In this document: piece after piece, positions 1 through 9,609 of the stretch
Layout: each line of letters opens with the position of its first letter
Position numbering within the stretch: position 1 is the first letter of the stretch
Assembly (NCBI GenBank): GCA_016721925.1
Contig: JADKHE010000003.1
Location: 62,001 to 126,000, forward strand
Reading direction: 5' to 3'
Origin: Candidatus Skiveiella danica
Lineage (GTDB): Bacteria; Pseudomonadota; Gammaproteobacteria; Burkholderiales; Burkholderiaceae_C
Length of the DNA stretch: 64,000 nucleotides
Notes under the pieces: generated by a model
Seen by the model: the letters and a program-made list of their open reading frames with translations, nothing else
Told to the model about the DNA's origin: nothing
Database searches by the model: none
Translations under genes and position numbers: made by a program

Positions 1-798
1 GGCATCCACTTCTTCAGCCCGGTCGACAAGATGAAGCTGGTGGAGATCATCCGCGGCAAGCAGACCGACGACGAGACCGTGGCGCGCGCCTTCGACTACG
101 TGCAGTCGCTGGGCAAGATCCCGATCGTGGTGAATGACTCGCGCGGCTTCTACACCAGCCGCACCTTCGGCACCTTCGTGATGGAAGGCGCGGCCATGCT
201 GGACGAAGGCATCCCCGCCCCGGTGATCGAAAACGCCGCGATGCAGGTCGGCATGCCGGTGGGCCCGCTGGCGGTGATCGACGAAACCTCGCTGTCCCTG
301 AGCGTGCACGTGATGGAGCAGACCCGCGCCGACTTCGCCGCCGAAGGCAAGGCCTACACCGCCACCGCGGGTGAGCTGCTGGTGGAGCGCATGGTGAAAG
401 AATTCAAGCGCGCCGGCCGCGCCGCCGGCGGCGGCTTCTACGACTACCCCGAAGGCCAGAAAAAGCGCCTGTGGCCCGAGCTCAAGACCCGCTTCGAGAA
501 GCCCGGCGTCGCCTGGAACCTGCAGGACGTGAAAGACCGCATCCTGTACCGCCAGGCCGTGGAAACCGCCCGCTGCCTGAGCGAAGGCGTGCTGACCACG
601 GTGCACGACGGCAACATCGGCTCCATCTTCGGCATCGGCTTCCCGGCCTGGACCGGCGGTGCGCTGCAGTTCATCTACAGCCAGGGCGTGGACGCTTTCG
701 CCCAACGCGCCGCCGAGCTGGCGGCGAAATACGGCCCCGGCTTCGCACTGACGCCCGAGGTGATCGACGCGCTGAAGAAGCACCAGCCGGTGTACTGA
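1..798 (+). CDS. 3-hydroxyacyl-CoA dehydrogenase, C-terminal part (FadB/FadJ-type, 5' truncated)
   Basis: The frame is open from base 1, so the gene begins upstream of the window; 265 residues remain. The first visible residues read GIHFFSPVDKMKLVEII, the conserved block that follows the NAD-binding Rossmann fold in 3-hydroxyacyl-CoA dehydrogenases and holds the catalytic His. VVNDSRGFYTSR marks the start of the helical C-terminal domain. Near the end, FGIGFPAWTGGALQF is typical of the second C-terminal repeat of bifunctional enoyl-CoA hydratase/dehydrogenase enzymes. It therefore probably belongs to a fused beta-oxidation enzyme oxidising 3-hydroxyacyl-CoA to 3-ketoacyl-CoA in the cytosol. 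Whether the hydratase half is present cannot be seen. A strong terminator follows. Confidence 0.9.
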   Translation, partial: GIHFFSPVDKMKLVEIIRGKQTDDETVARAFDYVQSLGKIPIVVNDSRGFYTSRTFGTFVMEGAAMLDEGIPAPVIENAAMQVGMPVGPLAVIDETSLSLSVHVMEQTRADFAAEGKAYTATAGELLVERMVKEFKRAGRAAGGGFYDYPEGQKKRLWPELKTRFEKPGVAWNLQDVKDRILYRQAVETARCLSEGVLTTVHDGNIGSIFGIGFPAWTGGALQFIYSQGVDAFAQRAAELAAKYGPGFALTPEVIDALKKHQPVY

Positions 799-820
799 GC
801 CTGCCGCTTCCCCGGTGAAA

Positions 821-849
821 GCCCGCAAGGCGACTTGCGGGCTTTTTTT
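821..849 (+). terminator. Rho-independent terminator after the dehydrogenase
   Basis: A perfect 9-bp stem, GCCCGCAAG (821-829) and CTTGCGGGC (834-842), encloses a GCGA tetraloop. Seven T residues follow at 843-849. It lies 22 nt after the stop codon and is a textbook intrinsic terminator on the plus strand. Confidence 0.93.
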
Positions 850-974
850 CGTTCAAAAGTGCCCTATCCCGGCGTGGAATGGTCATAGTTTGCTATGCCT
901 TGATGAGTCGGCGCAGCGCACCGACGGAGCCAGCATCAGCCATTTCACCCGTTCAAGCTTGTAAGTGCTACATT

Positions 975-1000
975 ATTTGGTAATCAATGAATTACCAAAT
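975..1000. promoter_or_regulatory. Palindromic operator overlapping the TetR start codon
   Basis: ATTTGGTAAT (975-984) and ATTACCAAAT (991-1000) form a perfect 10-bp inverted repeat with a 6-nt spacer. The ATG of the TetR-type gene (987) lies inside the spacer. TetR regulators commonly bind such dyads near their own promoter, so autorepression of the operon is the likely role. The assignment of this site to this regulator is inference from position. Confidence 0.75.
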
Positions 1001-1637
1001 GCCTGTAAAGCCCCCACCAGCCTCCGCGCGGCTACCGACCGAAGAACGTCAGGCCCTGATCGTGGCAGCGGCCATCACCCTGGCGGGCCGCCACAGCCCG
1101 GCGGCCATCACCACCGGCGACATCGCCCGGGAAGTGGGCGTCACGCAGGGTGCGTTGTTCAAGCATTTCCCCAGCCGCGAGGCGATCTGGCTGGCGGTCA
1201 TGGAATGGGTGACGCAGCACCTGTTGGCGCGACTTGAAAATGCGGCGAAGACGCCGATCGGCCAGGCCACTGCCAACCCGGCACTCGACGCCCTCGCCCG
1301 GGTCTTCGCCGCCCATATCGAGTTCGTGCGCGAATGCCCGGGCGTGCCGCGCCTGATCTTCCACGACCTGCAGCAACCCGCCGATTCGCCGCTGAAGCGC
1401 CAGCTCGGCCTGCTGCTGCAGCGCTACCGCCAGTTGCTGACGCAGCTGCTGCAAGACGCCGTGAAGCACGGCGAAGTGCCAGCGAATCTGGACATCGCCG
1501 CCTCCACCACGATGTTCATCGGCATCGTCCAGGGCCTGGCCATGCAATCCATCCTGAACGGCCCGGGCGCCGATCTCTCCGCAGAGGCCGCCCGCGTCTT
1601 CCCCCTTTACCTGCGAAGCATTCGCAAGACACCATGA
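987..1637 (+). CDS. TetR/AcrR family transcriptional regulator
   Basis: This 216-residue protein has the usual TetR length. The N-terminal helix-turn-helix lies at about residues 40-62 and includes VGVTQGALFKHFPSR. The rest is a helical ligand-binding domain with no recognisable ligand signature. It is the first gene of a four-gene operon encoding a tripartite ABC exporter; its stop overlaps the next start as ATGA (1634-1637), so it probably represses that exporter. ATG 987 sits inside the operator palindrome with no clear ribosome-binding site. A second in-frame ATG at 999 would give a protein four residues shorter and is equally possible. Confidence 0.9.
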   Translation: MNYQMPVKPPPASARLPTEERQALIVAAAITLAGRHSPAAITTGDIAREVGVTQGALFKHFPSREAIWLAVMEWVTQHLLARLENAAKTPIGQATANPALDALARVFAAHIEFVRECPGVPRLIFHDLQQPADSPLKRQLGLLLQRYRQLLTQLLQDAVKHGEVPANLDIAASTTMFIGIVQGLAMQSILNGPGADLSAEAARVFPLYLRSIRKTP

Positions 1638-2824
1638 AACTCAAACGCCCCTCCTCGCGCCAGCTTTCCATAGCCCTGGCCGCGCTCGCCCTTCTGGCGG
1701 CCATCGTCTTCATCGCGGTGCGCTCCGGACCGCTGGCGGCCACGCGGATCACGGTGGTCACAGTGGCAGAAGCCTCACTGTCGCCACGTCTGTTCGGCAC
1801 CGGCACCGTGGAGGCGCGGCGCGCCTGGCTGATCGGCCCGACCGCCGCGGGGCGCGTGCTGCGCGTGCTGGTGGACGTGGGCGACCCCGTCAAGGCCGGC
1901 CAGCTGCTGGCCGAGATGGACCCGGTGGACCTGCAGGAACGCCTGGCGGCCCTCAGCGCCACGCAGGCGCGCGCCAGCAGCGCGATAACCGCCGCCGAAG
2001 CCCAGGTCAAGGACGCCACGGCCCGGCGCGAACTGGCGGTCATCAACGAGCGCCGCTACCAGGACTTGCGCCAGAAGGATTTCATCAGCCCCAGCGCGGC
2101 GGAGGCCAAGGTGCAGGAACTGACCTCGGCCGATGCCGCCCTGAGCGCCGCGCAGGCCAGCCTGGCCGGCGCGCGCCAGGACCTGACACGCACCCGGGCG
2201 GACGTGGCAGCGCTGACGCAGCAGCGCCAGAACGTGCGCCTGCTGGCGCCAGCCGATGGCATCGTGACCTCACGCGATGCCGAAACCGGCTCCACCGTGG
2301 TTGCGGGTCAGGCGGTGCTGAAGCTGGCCGACCCGGCCAGCCTGTGGGTCAAGCTGCGGCTGGACCAGGGCCGCTCCGGTGGTCTGGCCGCCGGCCTGCC
2401 CGCGAACATCGCACTGCGCTCACGCCCCGCCCAGCCGCTGCCCGGCAAGGTGGCTCGGATGGAGCTGCAAAGCGACAGCGTGACCGAGGAGCGCCTGGTG
2501 CAGATCAGCTTTGACGCGCTGCCCTCCGGCTTGTCGCTGGGCGAGCTCGCCGAAGTCACGGTCATGCTGCCGGCCACGGCGCGCGCACCGGTGCTGCCCA
2601 ATGCAGCGATCCGGCGTGTGGGTGACAAGGCTGGCGTCTGGCGCCTGGAGGGCGGCAAGCTGCATTTCGTCCCCGTGCGCCTGGGCCAGAGCAGCCTGGA
2701 CGGCCAGGTGCAGGTGCTCGAAGGCCTGAAAGCCGGCGACGAGGTCGTGGTCTACAGCGAAAAAGAGCTGAGCGCCGGCACGCGCATCAAGGTGGTCGAG
2801 TCGCTCGCGGGGCGCCAGCCATGA
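1634..2824 (+). CDS. Periplasmic adaptor (HlyD/DevB-like membrane fusion protein)
   Basis: This 396-residue protein has one N-terminal membrane anchor (about residues 11-31) and then the membrane-fusion-protein order: a split lipoyl/barrel-sandwich motif (AAGRVLRVLVDVGDPVKAG and, later, LLAPADGIV), a coiled-coil hairpin rich in Ala, Gln and Arg at about 90-195, and a beta-barrel. It would link the inner-membrane permease encoded next to an outer-membrane channel not present in the window. Translation is coupled on both sides: ATGA with the TetR stop, and its own stop overlaps the permease start. A longer in-frame extension upstream lies inside the TetR gene and is rejected. Confidence 0.9.
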   Translation: MKLKRPSSRQLSIALAALALLAAIVFIAVRSGPLAATRITVVTVAEASLSPRLFGTGTVEARRAWLIGPTAAGRVLRVLVDVGDPVKAGQLLAEMDPVDLQERLAALSATQARASSAITAAEAQVKDATARRELAVINERRYQDLRQKDFISPSAAEAKVQELTSADAALSAAQASLAGARQDLTRTRADVAALTQQRQNVRLLAPADGIVTSRDAETGSTVVAGQAVLKLADPASLWVKLRLDQGRSGGLAAGLPANIALRSRPAQPLPGKVARMELQSDSVTEERLVQISFDALPSGLSLGELAEVTVMLPATARAPVLPNAAIRRVGDKAGVWRLEGGKLHFVPVRLGQSSLDGQVQVLEGLKAGDEVVVYSEKELSAGTRIKVVESLAGRQP

Positions 2825-4007
2825 TCAGCCTGGCCGGCCGCGACATCCTGCATTCGTGGTCCAAGTTCGTGCTCACGGGCTTCGGCCTGGGCCTGCTGAT
2901 CGGCGTGACGCTGTCGATGGCCGGCATCTACCGTGGCATGGTCGACGACGCGCACGTGCTGCTCAACAACAGCGGCGCCGACCTGTGGGTGGTGCAGAAA
3001 GACACGCAAGGTCCCTACGCCGAGTCGTCCAGCCTGCGCGACGACACCTACCGCACCGTGCGCGGCATGGAGGGCGTGGCGCGCGCCGCCAACGTCACCT
3101 ACTTCACCATGCAGGTGCGCCAGGGCGACACCGATGTGCGCGCCATGGTGGTCGGGTTTGAGCCTGGCCAGCCCGGTGAGCCGGGTTTTTTGGTCGCGGG
3201 CCGCCACATCACGCGCAACCACTACGAGGCGGTGGCCGACGTCAAGACCGGCTTCCAGATCGGCGACACGCTGCGCATCCGCCGCCACGACTACACCGTG
3301 GTGGGCCTGACGCGGCGCATGGTGTCGTCGGGCGGCGACCCGATGGTGTTCATCCCGCTGAAGGACGCGCAGGAGGCGCAGTTTTTGAAGGACAACGACG
3401 CCATCGTCAACGACCGCGCCCGCACCGCGGCCAACCCGACGCTGAACCGCCCCGGCGTGCCGGGGCTGCTGGAGGCCGTGCAGGCGTCCCAGTCCAGCAA
3501 CCACAACGTCAATGCCGTGCTCGTGCAATTGCGCGAAGGCGCCGACCCCGAGGCGGTGGCCGAACCCATCCGCCGCTGGAAGCATCTGCAGGTGTTCACC
3601 CGCGCGCAGATGGAAGACATCCTGGTCGCCAAGCTGATCGCCACCTCGGCCAAACAGATCGGCATGTTCCTCGTGATCCTGTCCATCGTCAGCGCGGCCA
3701 TCGTGGCCTTCATCATCTACACCATGACGCTGGGCAAGTTGCGCGAGATCGCGGTGCTCAAGCTCATCGGCACGCGCAACCGCACCATCGCCGGGATGAT
3801 CCTGCAGCAGGCGCTGGGCCTGGGGGCGATCGGCTTCATCGTCGGCAAGACCGCGGCCACGCTGTGGGCGCCGGTGTTCCCGAAGTACGTGCTGCTCCAG
3901 ACGCAGGACGCCGTGACCGGTTTCATCATCGTGATGGTGATCTGCGCGCTGGCCAGCACGCTGGCCATCCGCGTGGCGCTGAAGGTGGACCCGGCGGAGG
4001 CGATCGG

Positions 4008-4011
<4 letters not shown>
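2821..4011 (+). CDS. ABC exporter permease, FtsX/MacB domain (DevC-like)
   Basis: This 396-residue protein has one N-terminal transmembrane helix (about residues 17-36), a large periplasmic domain, and three C-terminal helices (about 280-390). The segment around TLGKLREIAVLKLIGTRNR is the cytoplasmic coupling loop typical of FtsX-fold permeases. The layout matches DevC of DevBCA exporters, which pair with a HlyD adaptor and an ATPase, as here. The substrate is unknown. It is translationally coupled to both neighbours (4-nt overlaps at 2821 and 4008). Confidence 0.88.
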
Positions 4012-4736
<725 letters not shown>

Positions 4737-4873
4737 GCGTGAGGCGGTACTGGCGCTGGCAAGTTCCCCACCCTTGATCCTCGTCATGCTGCAGTGCACC
4801 ATTCTTTGCTAGACTGCCTTCAGCCGTTGGGCCCAGCCCCAGTCGGCTCTTTGCACACACCTCAAAGCCCACC

Positions 4874-5617
4874 ATGAAAAGACTTGAAAACAAGGTTTCC
4901 ATCATCACCGGCGCCGCCCAGGGCATCGGTCTGGCCACCGCGCTGAAATTCGCCCAGGAAGGCGCCATCGTCATCGTCTGCGACATCAAGCAGGCGGCGG
5001 TGGACGAGGTCGTCACGCAGTGCCAGGCGCTCGGCGCCACAGCGGCGGGCTTTGAGATGGACGTGACGAAGCGCGAAACGGTTGATGGCGTGGTCGCCAG
5101 CGTGAAAGAGAAATTCGGCCGCATCGACGTGCTGGTCAACAACGCCGGCATCACCCAGGACGCGCGGCTGCAGAAAATGACGCTGGAGCAGTTCGACCGC
5201 GTGATCGACGTCAACCTGCGCGGCGTGTTCCATTGCTCGCAGGCGGTGGCCGACACCATGGTGGCCCAGGGCTCGGGCGTGATCCTGAATGCCTCGTCGG
5301 TCGTGGGCTTGTACGGCAACTTCGGCCAGACCAACTATGCGGCCACCAAGTTCGGCGTGATCGGCTTCACCAAGACCTGGAGCCGTGAGTTGGGCCCCAA
5401 GGGCATCCGCGTGAATGCGGTTGCGCCGGGCTTCATCGCCACGCCGATGGTTGCAGCCATGCCCGAGAAGGTGCTGAAGGCGCTGGAAGCCAAGGTGCCG
5501 CTGAACCGCCTGGGCAAGCCCGAGGAAATCGCCAGCATTTATGCCTTCCTGGCCAGCGACGAGGCCGGCTACATCAACGGCACGGTGATCGAAGCCTCCG
5601 GCGGCATGTCGCTGTAG
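4874..5617 (+). CDS. Short-chain dehydrogenase/reductase, FabG-like
   Basis: This 247-residue protein has the full classical SDR set: cofactor-binding TGAAQGIG (about 12-19), NNAG (89-92), and a catalytic Ser (141/142), Tyr155 and Lys159 in YAATK. The C-terminus reads EASGGMSL. It resembles 3-oxoacyl-ACP reductase but stands alone, away from a fab cluster, so acetoacetyl-CoA reductase or another ketoreductase role is possible. The 137-nt upstream gap contains a candidate extended -10 element (TGC TAGACT, 4807-4815) without a good -35. Start 4874 gives the standard SDR N-terminus. Confidence 0.88.
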   Translation: MKRLENKVSIITGAAQGIGLATALKFAQEGAIVIVCDIKQAAVDEVVTQCQALGATAAGFEMDVTKRETVDGVVASVKEKFGRIDVLVNNAGITQDARLQKMTLEQFDRVIDVNLRGVFHCSQAVADTMVAQGSGVILNASSVVGLYGNFGQTNYAATKFGVIGFTKTWSRELGPKGIRVNAVAPGFIATPMVAAMPEKVLKALEAKVPLNRLGKPEEIASIYAFLASDEAGYINGTVIEASGGMSL

Positions 5618-5698
5618 GCCGGCAAACCTCACGCCGGTCGCTTGGCGCCAAGGCTGGCGGGCTTCCAGCGCTGGTCCGCGTGTATGCTTGCGCGGGAT

Positions 5699-6196
5699 AT
5701 GACGACCCGTTTACCCGCTCAAGTCACCCTGCGCGGCCTGGTGCCCGGCGACATGGGCTGGGTGGTGCAGCAGCACGGCGAAATCTATGCGCGGGAATAC
5801 GGCTGGAACAGCGAGTTCGAAGCGCTGGTTGCCGACATTTCAGCCAAGGTCCTGCGCCGCTTCGACCCCGCATGGGAAAAGGCCTGGATCGCCGAATTGA
5901 ACGGTGAGCGAGTCGGCTCGGCCTTCGTGGTGCGCAAGTCGAAGACCGTGGCCCAGTTGCGCATGTTGATCCTCACCCCCCCAGCGCGCGGCCTGGGCCT
6001 GGGCGCGCGGCTGACGGACGAATGCCTGGCCTTTGCGCGGGGCAAGGGCTACCGCAAGATGGTGCTCTGGACCAATGCCAACCTCAGCGCCGCGCGCGAC
6101 ATCTACGCCCGCCGTGGCTTCCGCCTGGTGACCAGCGAGCCCTACCACGGCTACGGCCATGACCTGGTCAGCGAGACCTGGGAACTGCGGCTGTGA
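5699..6196 (+). CDS. GNAT family N-acetyltransferase
   Basis: This 165-residue protein has the GNAT fold, with an acetyl-CoA-binding block around AQLRMLILTPPARGLGLGARL (read in two parts, about 82-102) and ARDIYARRGFRLV near the C-terminus. The N-terminal VQQHGEIYAREYGWN resembles acetyltransferases that are often fused to MarR regulators; here no MarR domain is present. The substrate is unknown. ATG 5699 is chosen because homology-like sequence starts there; ATG 5684 or TTG 5642 would only add unconserved residues. Its stop overlaps the GTG of the next gene. Confidence 0.8.
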   Translation: MTTRLPAQVTLRGLVPGDMGWVVQQHGEIYAREYGWNSEFEALVADISAKVLRRFDPAWEKAWIAELNGERVGSAFVVRKSKTVAQLRMLILTPPARGLGLGARLTDECLAFARGKGYRKMVLWTNANLSAARDIYARRGFRLVTSEPYHGYGHDLVSETWELRL

Positions 6197-7113
6197 ACCG
6201 GGCGCTGGTGGCGGCCGCGGCCACCGGCGTGCAGGTGGGCGCGGCCATCGTGGCCTCGCGCTTCGTGGTGAGCGAGGTGCCGCCGCTCACGCTGGCGTTG
6301 CTGCGTTACGCCATCGGTTTTTTGTGCCTGGCACCCTTCGCCTGGCCTGTTTTCATGCTTTTTTGGGCCTCCCCCAGCGTCGGACGGTCATTGTTAGCTA
6401 CTTTTTCAGGAGTGAAGGACCTTGCCGTCATGGCCGCCCTGGGCATCGGCCAGTTCGCGGTACTGATCGCGCTGCTGAACTTCGGGCTGCAGCACGTCGG
6501 CGCCGGACGCGCGGCGCTGATCTTCAGCCTGTTTCCGCTGCTCACGCTGCTGCTGTCGGCCGCGCTCGGGCACGACCGCATCACCCCGGCGCTGGCAACG
6601 GGTGTGCTGCTGTCGATCGCCGGCGTGGCGCTGTCGCTGACGCCCAAACTCGGCGCGCCGCACCCTGGCCACTGGTGGGGCGAGCTGGCCGTGCTGGCCA
6701 GCGCGGGCGTCGGCGCGCTGTGCAGCGTGCTGTACCGGCCTTACCTGCGGCGCTACCCCACGCTGCCGGTTTCGGCCCTGGCAATGGGCGCATCCGTGCT
6801 GTTTCTGGCGCCGATGGCGCTGGTGGAAGACTGGCCCGCGCGCGCGGCCGCGCTCAGCGCGCAGGCCTGGGCCGTGGTCGCCTTCATCGGTGTCTCCAGC
6901 GGCGCGGGCTACTTTGCTTGGCTGTATGCGCTCAAGCACGAGTCGCCCACACGGGTGACGGTGTTCCTGGCGTTGAACCCGGTCACGGCGGCGCTGCTCG
7001 GCGCGCTGGTCCTGGCCGAGCCGGTCGACACCTGGATGTTCGCGGCGATCGTCTGTATCGGCGCCGGATTGTGGCTGGCCACGCGCGGCGTGCCGGTGCC
7101 ACGACGCCGATAA
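6193..7113 (+). CDS. EamA/DMT-family transporter
   Basis: This 306-residue protein has about ten hydrophobic helices arranged as two EamA repeats, typical of drug/metabolite transporters of the inner membrane. Substrate is unknown. It starts at GTG 6193, overlapping the acetyltransferase stop as GTGA. Between the second and third helices, about 20 extra residues (from VFMLFWASPSV to SLLATFSG) are encoded by a copy of a short dispersed repeat on the opposite strand (6349-6410). The reading frame survives, so the insertion seems tolerated in a loop. Confidence 0.85.
   Translation: MNRALVAAAATGVQVGAAIVASRFVVSEVPPLTLALLRYAIGFLCLAPFAWPVFMLFWASPSVGRSLLATFSGVKDLAVMAALGIGQFAVLIALLNFGLQHVGAGRAALIFSLFPLLTLLLSAALGHDRITPALATGVLLSIAGVALSLTPKLGAPHPGHWWGELAVLASAGVGALCSVLYRPYLRRYPTLPVSALAMGASVLFLAPMALVEDWPARAAALSAQAWAVVAFIGVSSGAGYFAWLYALKHESPTRVTVFLALNPVTAALLGALVLAEPVDTWMFAAIVCIGAGLWLATRGVPVPRRR
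6349..6410 (-). repeat. Short dispersed repeat, copy A (inside a coding sequence)
   Basis: Read on the minus strand from 6410, it begins CCTGAAAAAGTAGCTAACAA, continues GACC and ACGCTGGG, then GGCC and an A-rich tail. Copies B (28989) and C (23338) begin CCTGATTT(A/T)GTAGCT and keep GACC, CGCTGGG in the same order. This copy lies in the EamA-type transporter frame without disrupting it. Confidence 0.6.
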
Positions 7114-7120
7114 TTCTCCG

Positions 7121-7747
7121 ATGCCCACCGAGACCTCCACAGCCCCGCAAGCTTCCCGACCCTCACTGAACCAGCCGAGGTCGCGCACCGACCTGTTTGT
7201 CTCGTTCACCTTGCTGGCCCTGCAGGGTTTTGGCGGCGTCGTGGCCGTGGTGCAGCGTGAACTGGTGGAGCGCAAGCGCTGGATGACGCGCGAGCAGTTC
7301 GTCGAAGACTGGGCGGTGGCGCACGTCATGCCCGGCCCCAGCGTGGTGAACCTGTCGATGATGATCGGCGGGCGCTACTTTGGCCTGGGCGGTGCATTGG
7401 CGGCGATGGCGGGCATGCTGGCCATTCCGCTGGTGATTGTGCTGCTGCTGGCCGCGCTCTACAGCGGCGTGGCCGACACGGCCGTGGCCCAGGGTGCGCT
7501 GCGCGGCATGGGGGCCGTGGCGGCCGGGCTTGTTGCCGCGACCGGCCTGAAGCTGACGGGCGCGCTGGCAAAGAACGCCATGGGGCTGGGCATCTGCATC
7601 GCGTTGGCTGTGCTGACTTTCGTCGCGATTGCGGTGCTGCGCTGGCCGCTGGCCTGGGTGCTGCCCGGCATCGGCGTGCCGGCCTGCCTGTGGGCATGGA
7701 CTCGGCTTGCAGCGACCGATGGCAACCACGCGGAAAAGCAGACATGA
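7121..7747 (+). CDS. Chromate transporter half-protein (CHR domain), first of a pair
   Basis: This 208-residue protein has one CHR (chromate ion transporter) domain: LLALQGFGGVVAVVQ followed by an FVEDWAVAHVMPGPSVVNL block, and about five hydrophobic helices. Full ChrA proteins carry two such domains in one chain; short-chain CHR proteins occur as tandem gene pairs that work together. The next gene is the partner, overlapping by 4 nt (ATGA, 7744-7747). Substrate could be chromate or another oxyanion; no resistance gene such as chrB lies beside it. Confidence 0.85.
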   Translation: MPTETSTAPQASRPSLNQPRSRTDLFVSFTLLALQGFGGVVAVVQRELVERKRWMTREQFVEDWAVAHVMPGPSVVNLSMMIGGRYFGLGGALAAMAGMLAIPLVIVLLLAALYSGVADTAVAQGALRGMGAVAAGLVAATGLKLTGALAKNAMGLGICIALAVLTFVAIAVLRWPLAWVLPGIGVPACLWAWTRLAATDGNHAEKQT

Positions 7748-8340
7748 GCACCAGCCTGACCCCGGCCGACTGGATCGGCCTGTTCACCCACTTCACCGCC
7801 CTGTCGTTGCTGGCGGTGGGGGGCGTGATCACCACGGTGCCCGACATGCAGCGCTACCTTGTGGCCGATCAGCACTGGCTGACCGATTCGCAGTTCACCT
7901 CCAGCGTGGCGCTGGCGCAGGCGGCGCCGGGGCCGAACGTGCTGTTCGTCGCCCTGATGGGTTGGAACGTGGGCCTGAACGCCGGCGGCGGCCTCGGCGG
8001 CGGGCCCACGGCGTGGGCACTGGCGCTGCTTGGGGTGGCGGCCACCATGACCGGCATCTTGCTGCCCTCCTCGATCCTGACCTACAGCGCCACCCAATGG
8101 GCCCATCGAAACCGCGAGCTGCGCGCAGTGCGCGCTTTCAAGGTGGGCATGGCGCCGATGGTGATCGCCCTGATGCTCGCCACCGGCTGGCTGCTGATCG
8201 CCAACCACGACCAGCCACAACGGGACTGGCCCTTGTGGCTTCTGGCCACCGTCGCGACGCTGCTGGTCTGGCGCACGAAGATCCACCTGCTGTGGTTGAT
8301 CGGCGCCGGTGCGCTGCTGGGCGCGCTCGGCTGGGTCTGC
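7744..8340 (+). CDS. Chromate transporter half-protein (CHR domain), second of a pair; 3' end lost in a G tract
   Basis: About 199 residues are readable. They carry a second CHR domain with LLAVGGVITTVPDMQRYLV and the ALAQAAPGPNVLFVALMG block, plus about five helices. The protein is nearly complete, because short CHR proteins end near this point. From 8341 the frame runs into a poly-G tract encoding meaningless Gly/Arg, so the real stop codon is not visible. Translation is coupled to the first half-gene. Confidence 0.8.
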
Positions 8341-8790
<450 letters not shown>

Positions 8791-8796
8791 CGGGGA

Positions 8797-9570
8797 CTAT
8801 TCGCCAATGTTCTTGGCGAGCGGCGAACGATAAAGGTACGGATTGCCCTTCGGGTCCAGCGGCCGCTTGTCGGCCTCGGTGACGACGCTCATCTCATAGT
8901 CAAGAATGGCATCGCCGATCAGTTTGATGGCCGATGCCCGGTCCTTGAACCCCGTGGACGACAGCATCAACTTGCCATCTTTCCCGTAGCCTTTGTAGGA
9001 GGTGAACCAGGTTTGCAGGATGGTCGTCACGCCGGGGAACTTCGCGTCGAGTTCGGCGATGCTCTTGATCTTGGCAAAAGGTGAGTTCTCCATCACCACC
9101 ACCGCCTTGTCGTCCACCTCACCCGTGTCGATCAGGCTCAGCACACCGATGGCGCGCCCGCGCACCACGGAGCCGCGCGGCACGGCCTGCCCCAGCACCA
9201 GCACATCCACGCTGTCACCGTCGCCACCTTTGGACTTGAGCATCACGGAGCGCGGGATGGCGCCGTAGTTGACCGGATAGCCCAGGTACTGGACATAGCG
9301 AGGCGCGCCGCCTTTCTGTTCAAGCTCCAGCATGCCGGTCTTGTTGTTGGTCTCGTATTTGGCGGTGGTGCCAGCCGGAATTTCGATGACAACGTTGTAG
9401 GTGCCATCGAGGTTGATCGGGTCGTAGCCCGTCAGGTAGTTCTTTTCGCCGCGCAGCACCGAAACATGCTCCGTGGCATAGCCCTGCATCTGGGCCGTTG
9501 CGTTCATCAGGCCTGTGCCCAGCAGTGCGGCGATACAGACCCGGAGTGCCAGACGTCTTGTGATGTTCAT
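8797..9570 (-). CDS. Secreted inorganic pyrophosphatase (family I)
   Basis: This 257-residue protein hydrolyses pyrophosphate to two phosphates. Against the E. coli enzyme the active-site set can be placed: EIPA, KYE, an Arg, YPVNYG, the metal-binding DGDSVDVLV (three Asp, though the usual Pro is Ser), DDK, and YK late in the chain. Unlike cytosolic Ppa it starts with a signal peptide (MNITRRLALRVCIAALLG, ending near ATAQ), so it should act in the periplasm. A ribosome-binding site (GAGGA) precedes the ATG. It lies 39 nt downstream of the CYTH-like secreted protein gene, probably co-transcribed. Confidence 0.9.
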   Translation of the reverse strand: MNITRRLALRVCIAALLGTGLMNATAQMQGYATEHVSVLRGEKNYLTGYDPINLDGTYNVVIEIPAGTTAKYETNNKTGMLELEQKGGAPRYVQYLGYPVNYGAIPRSVMLKSKGGDGDSVDVLVLGQAVPRGSVVRGRAIGVLSLIDTGEVDDKAVVVMENSPFAKIKSIAELDAKFPGVTTILQTWFTSYKGYGKDGKLMLSSTGFKDRASAIKLIGDAILDYEMSVVTEADKRPLDPKGNPYLYRSPLAKNIGE

Positions 9571-9609
9571 GATCAGGTTCCTCGTGTGTTCGTTGGCGTC
9601 GCCAGTGCT

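Noticed and set aside
882..895. Small dyad CATAG-TTTG-CTATG after the first terminator
   Set aside because: Five-bp arms are too short to separate from chance.
1334..1633. N-terminal extension of the HlyD-type adaptor
   Set aside because: It lies wholly inside the TetR gene in another frame; the membrane anchor begins at ATG 1634.
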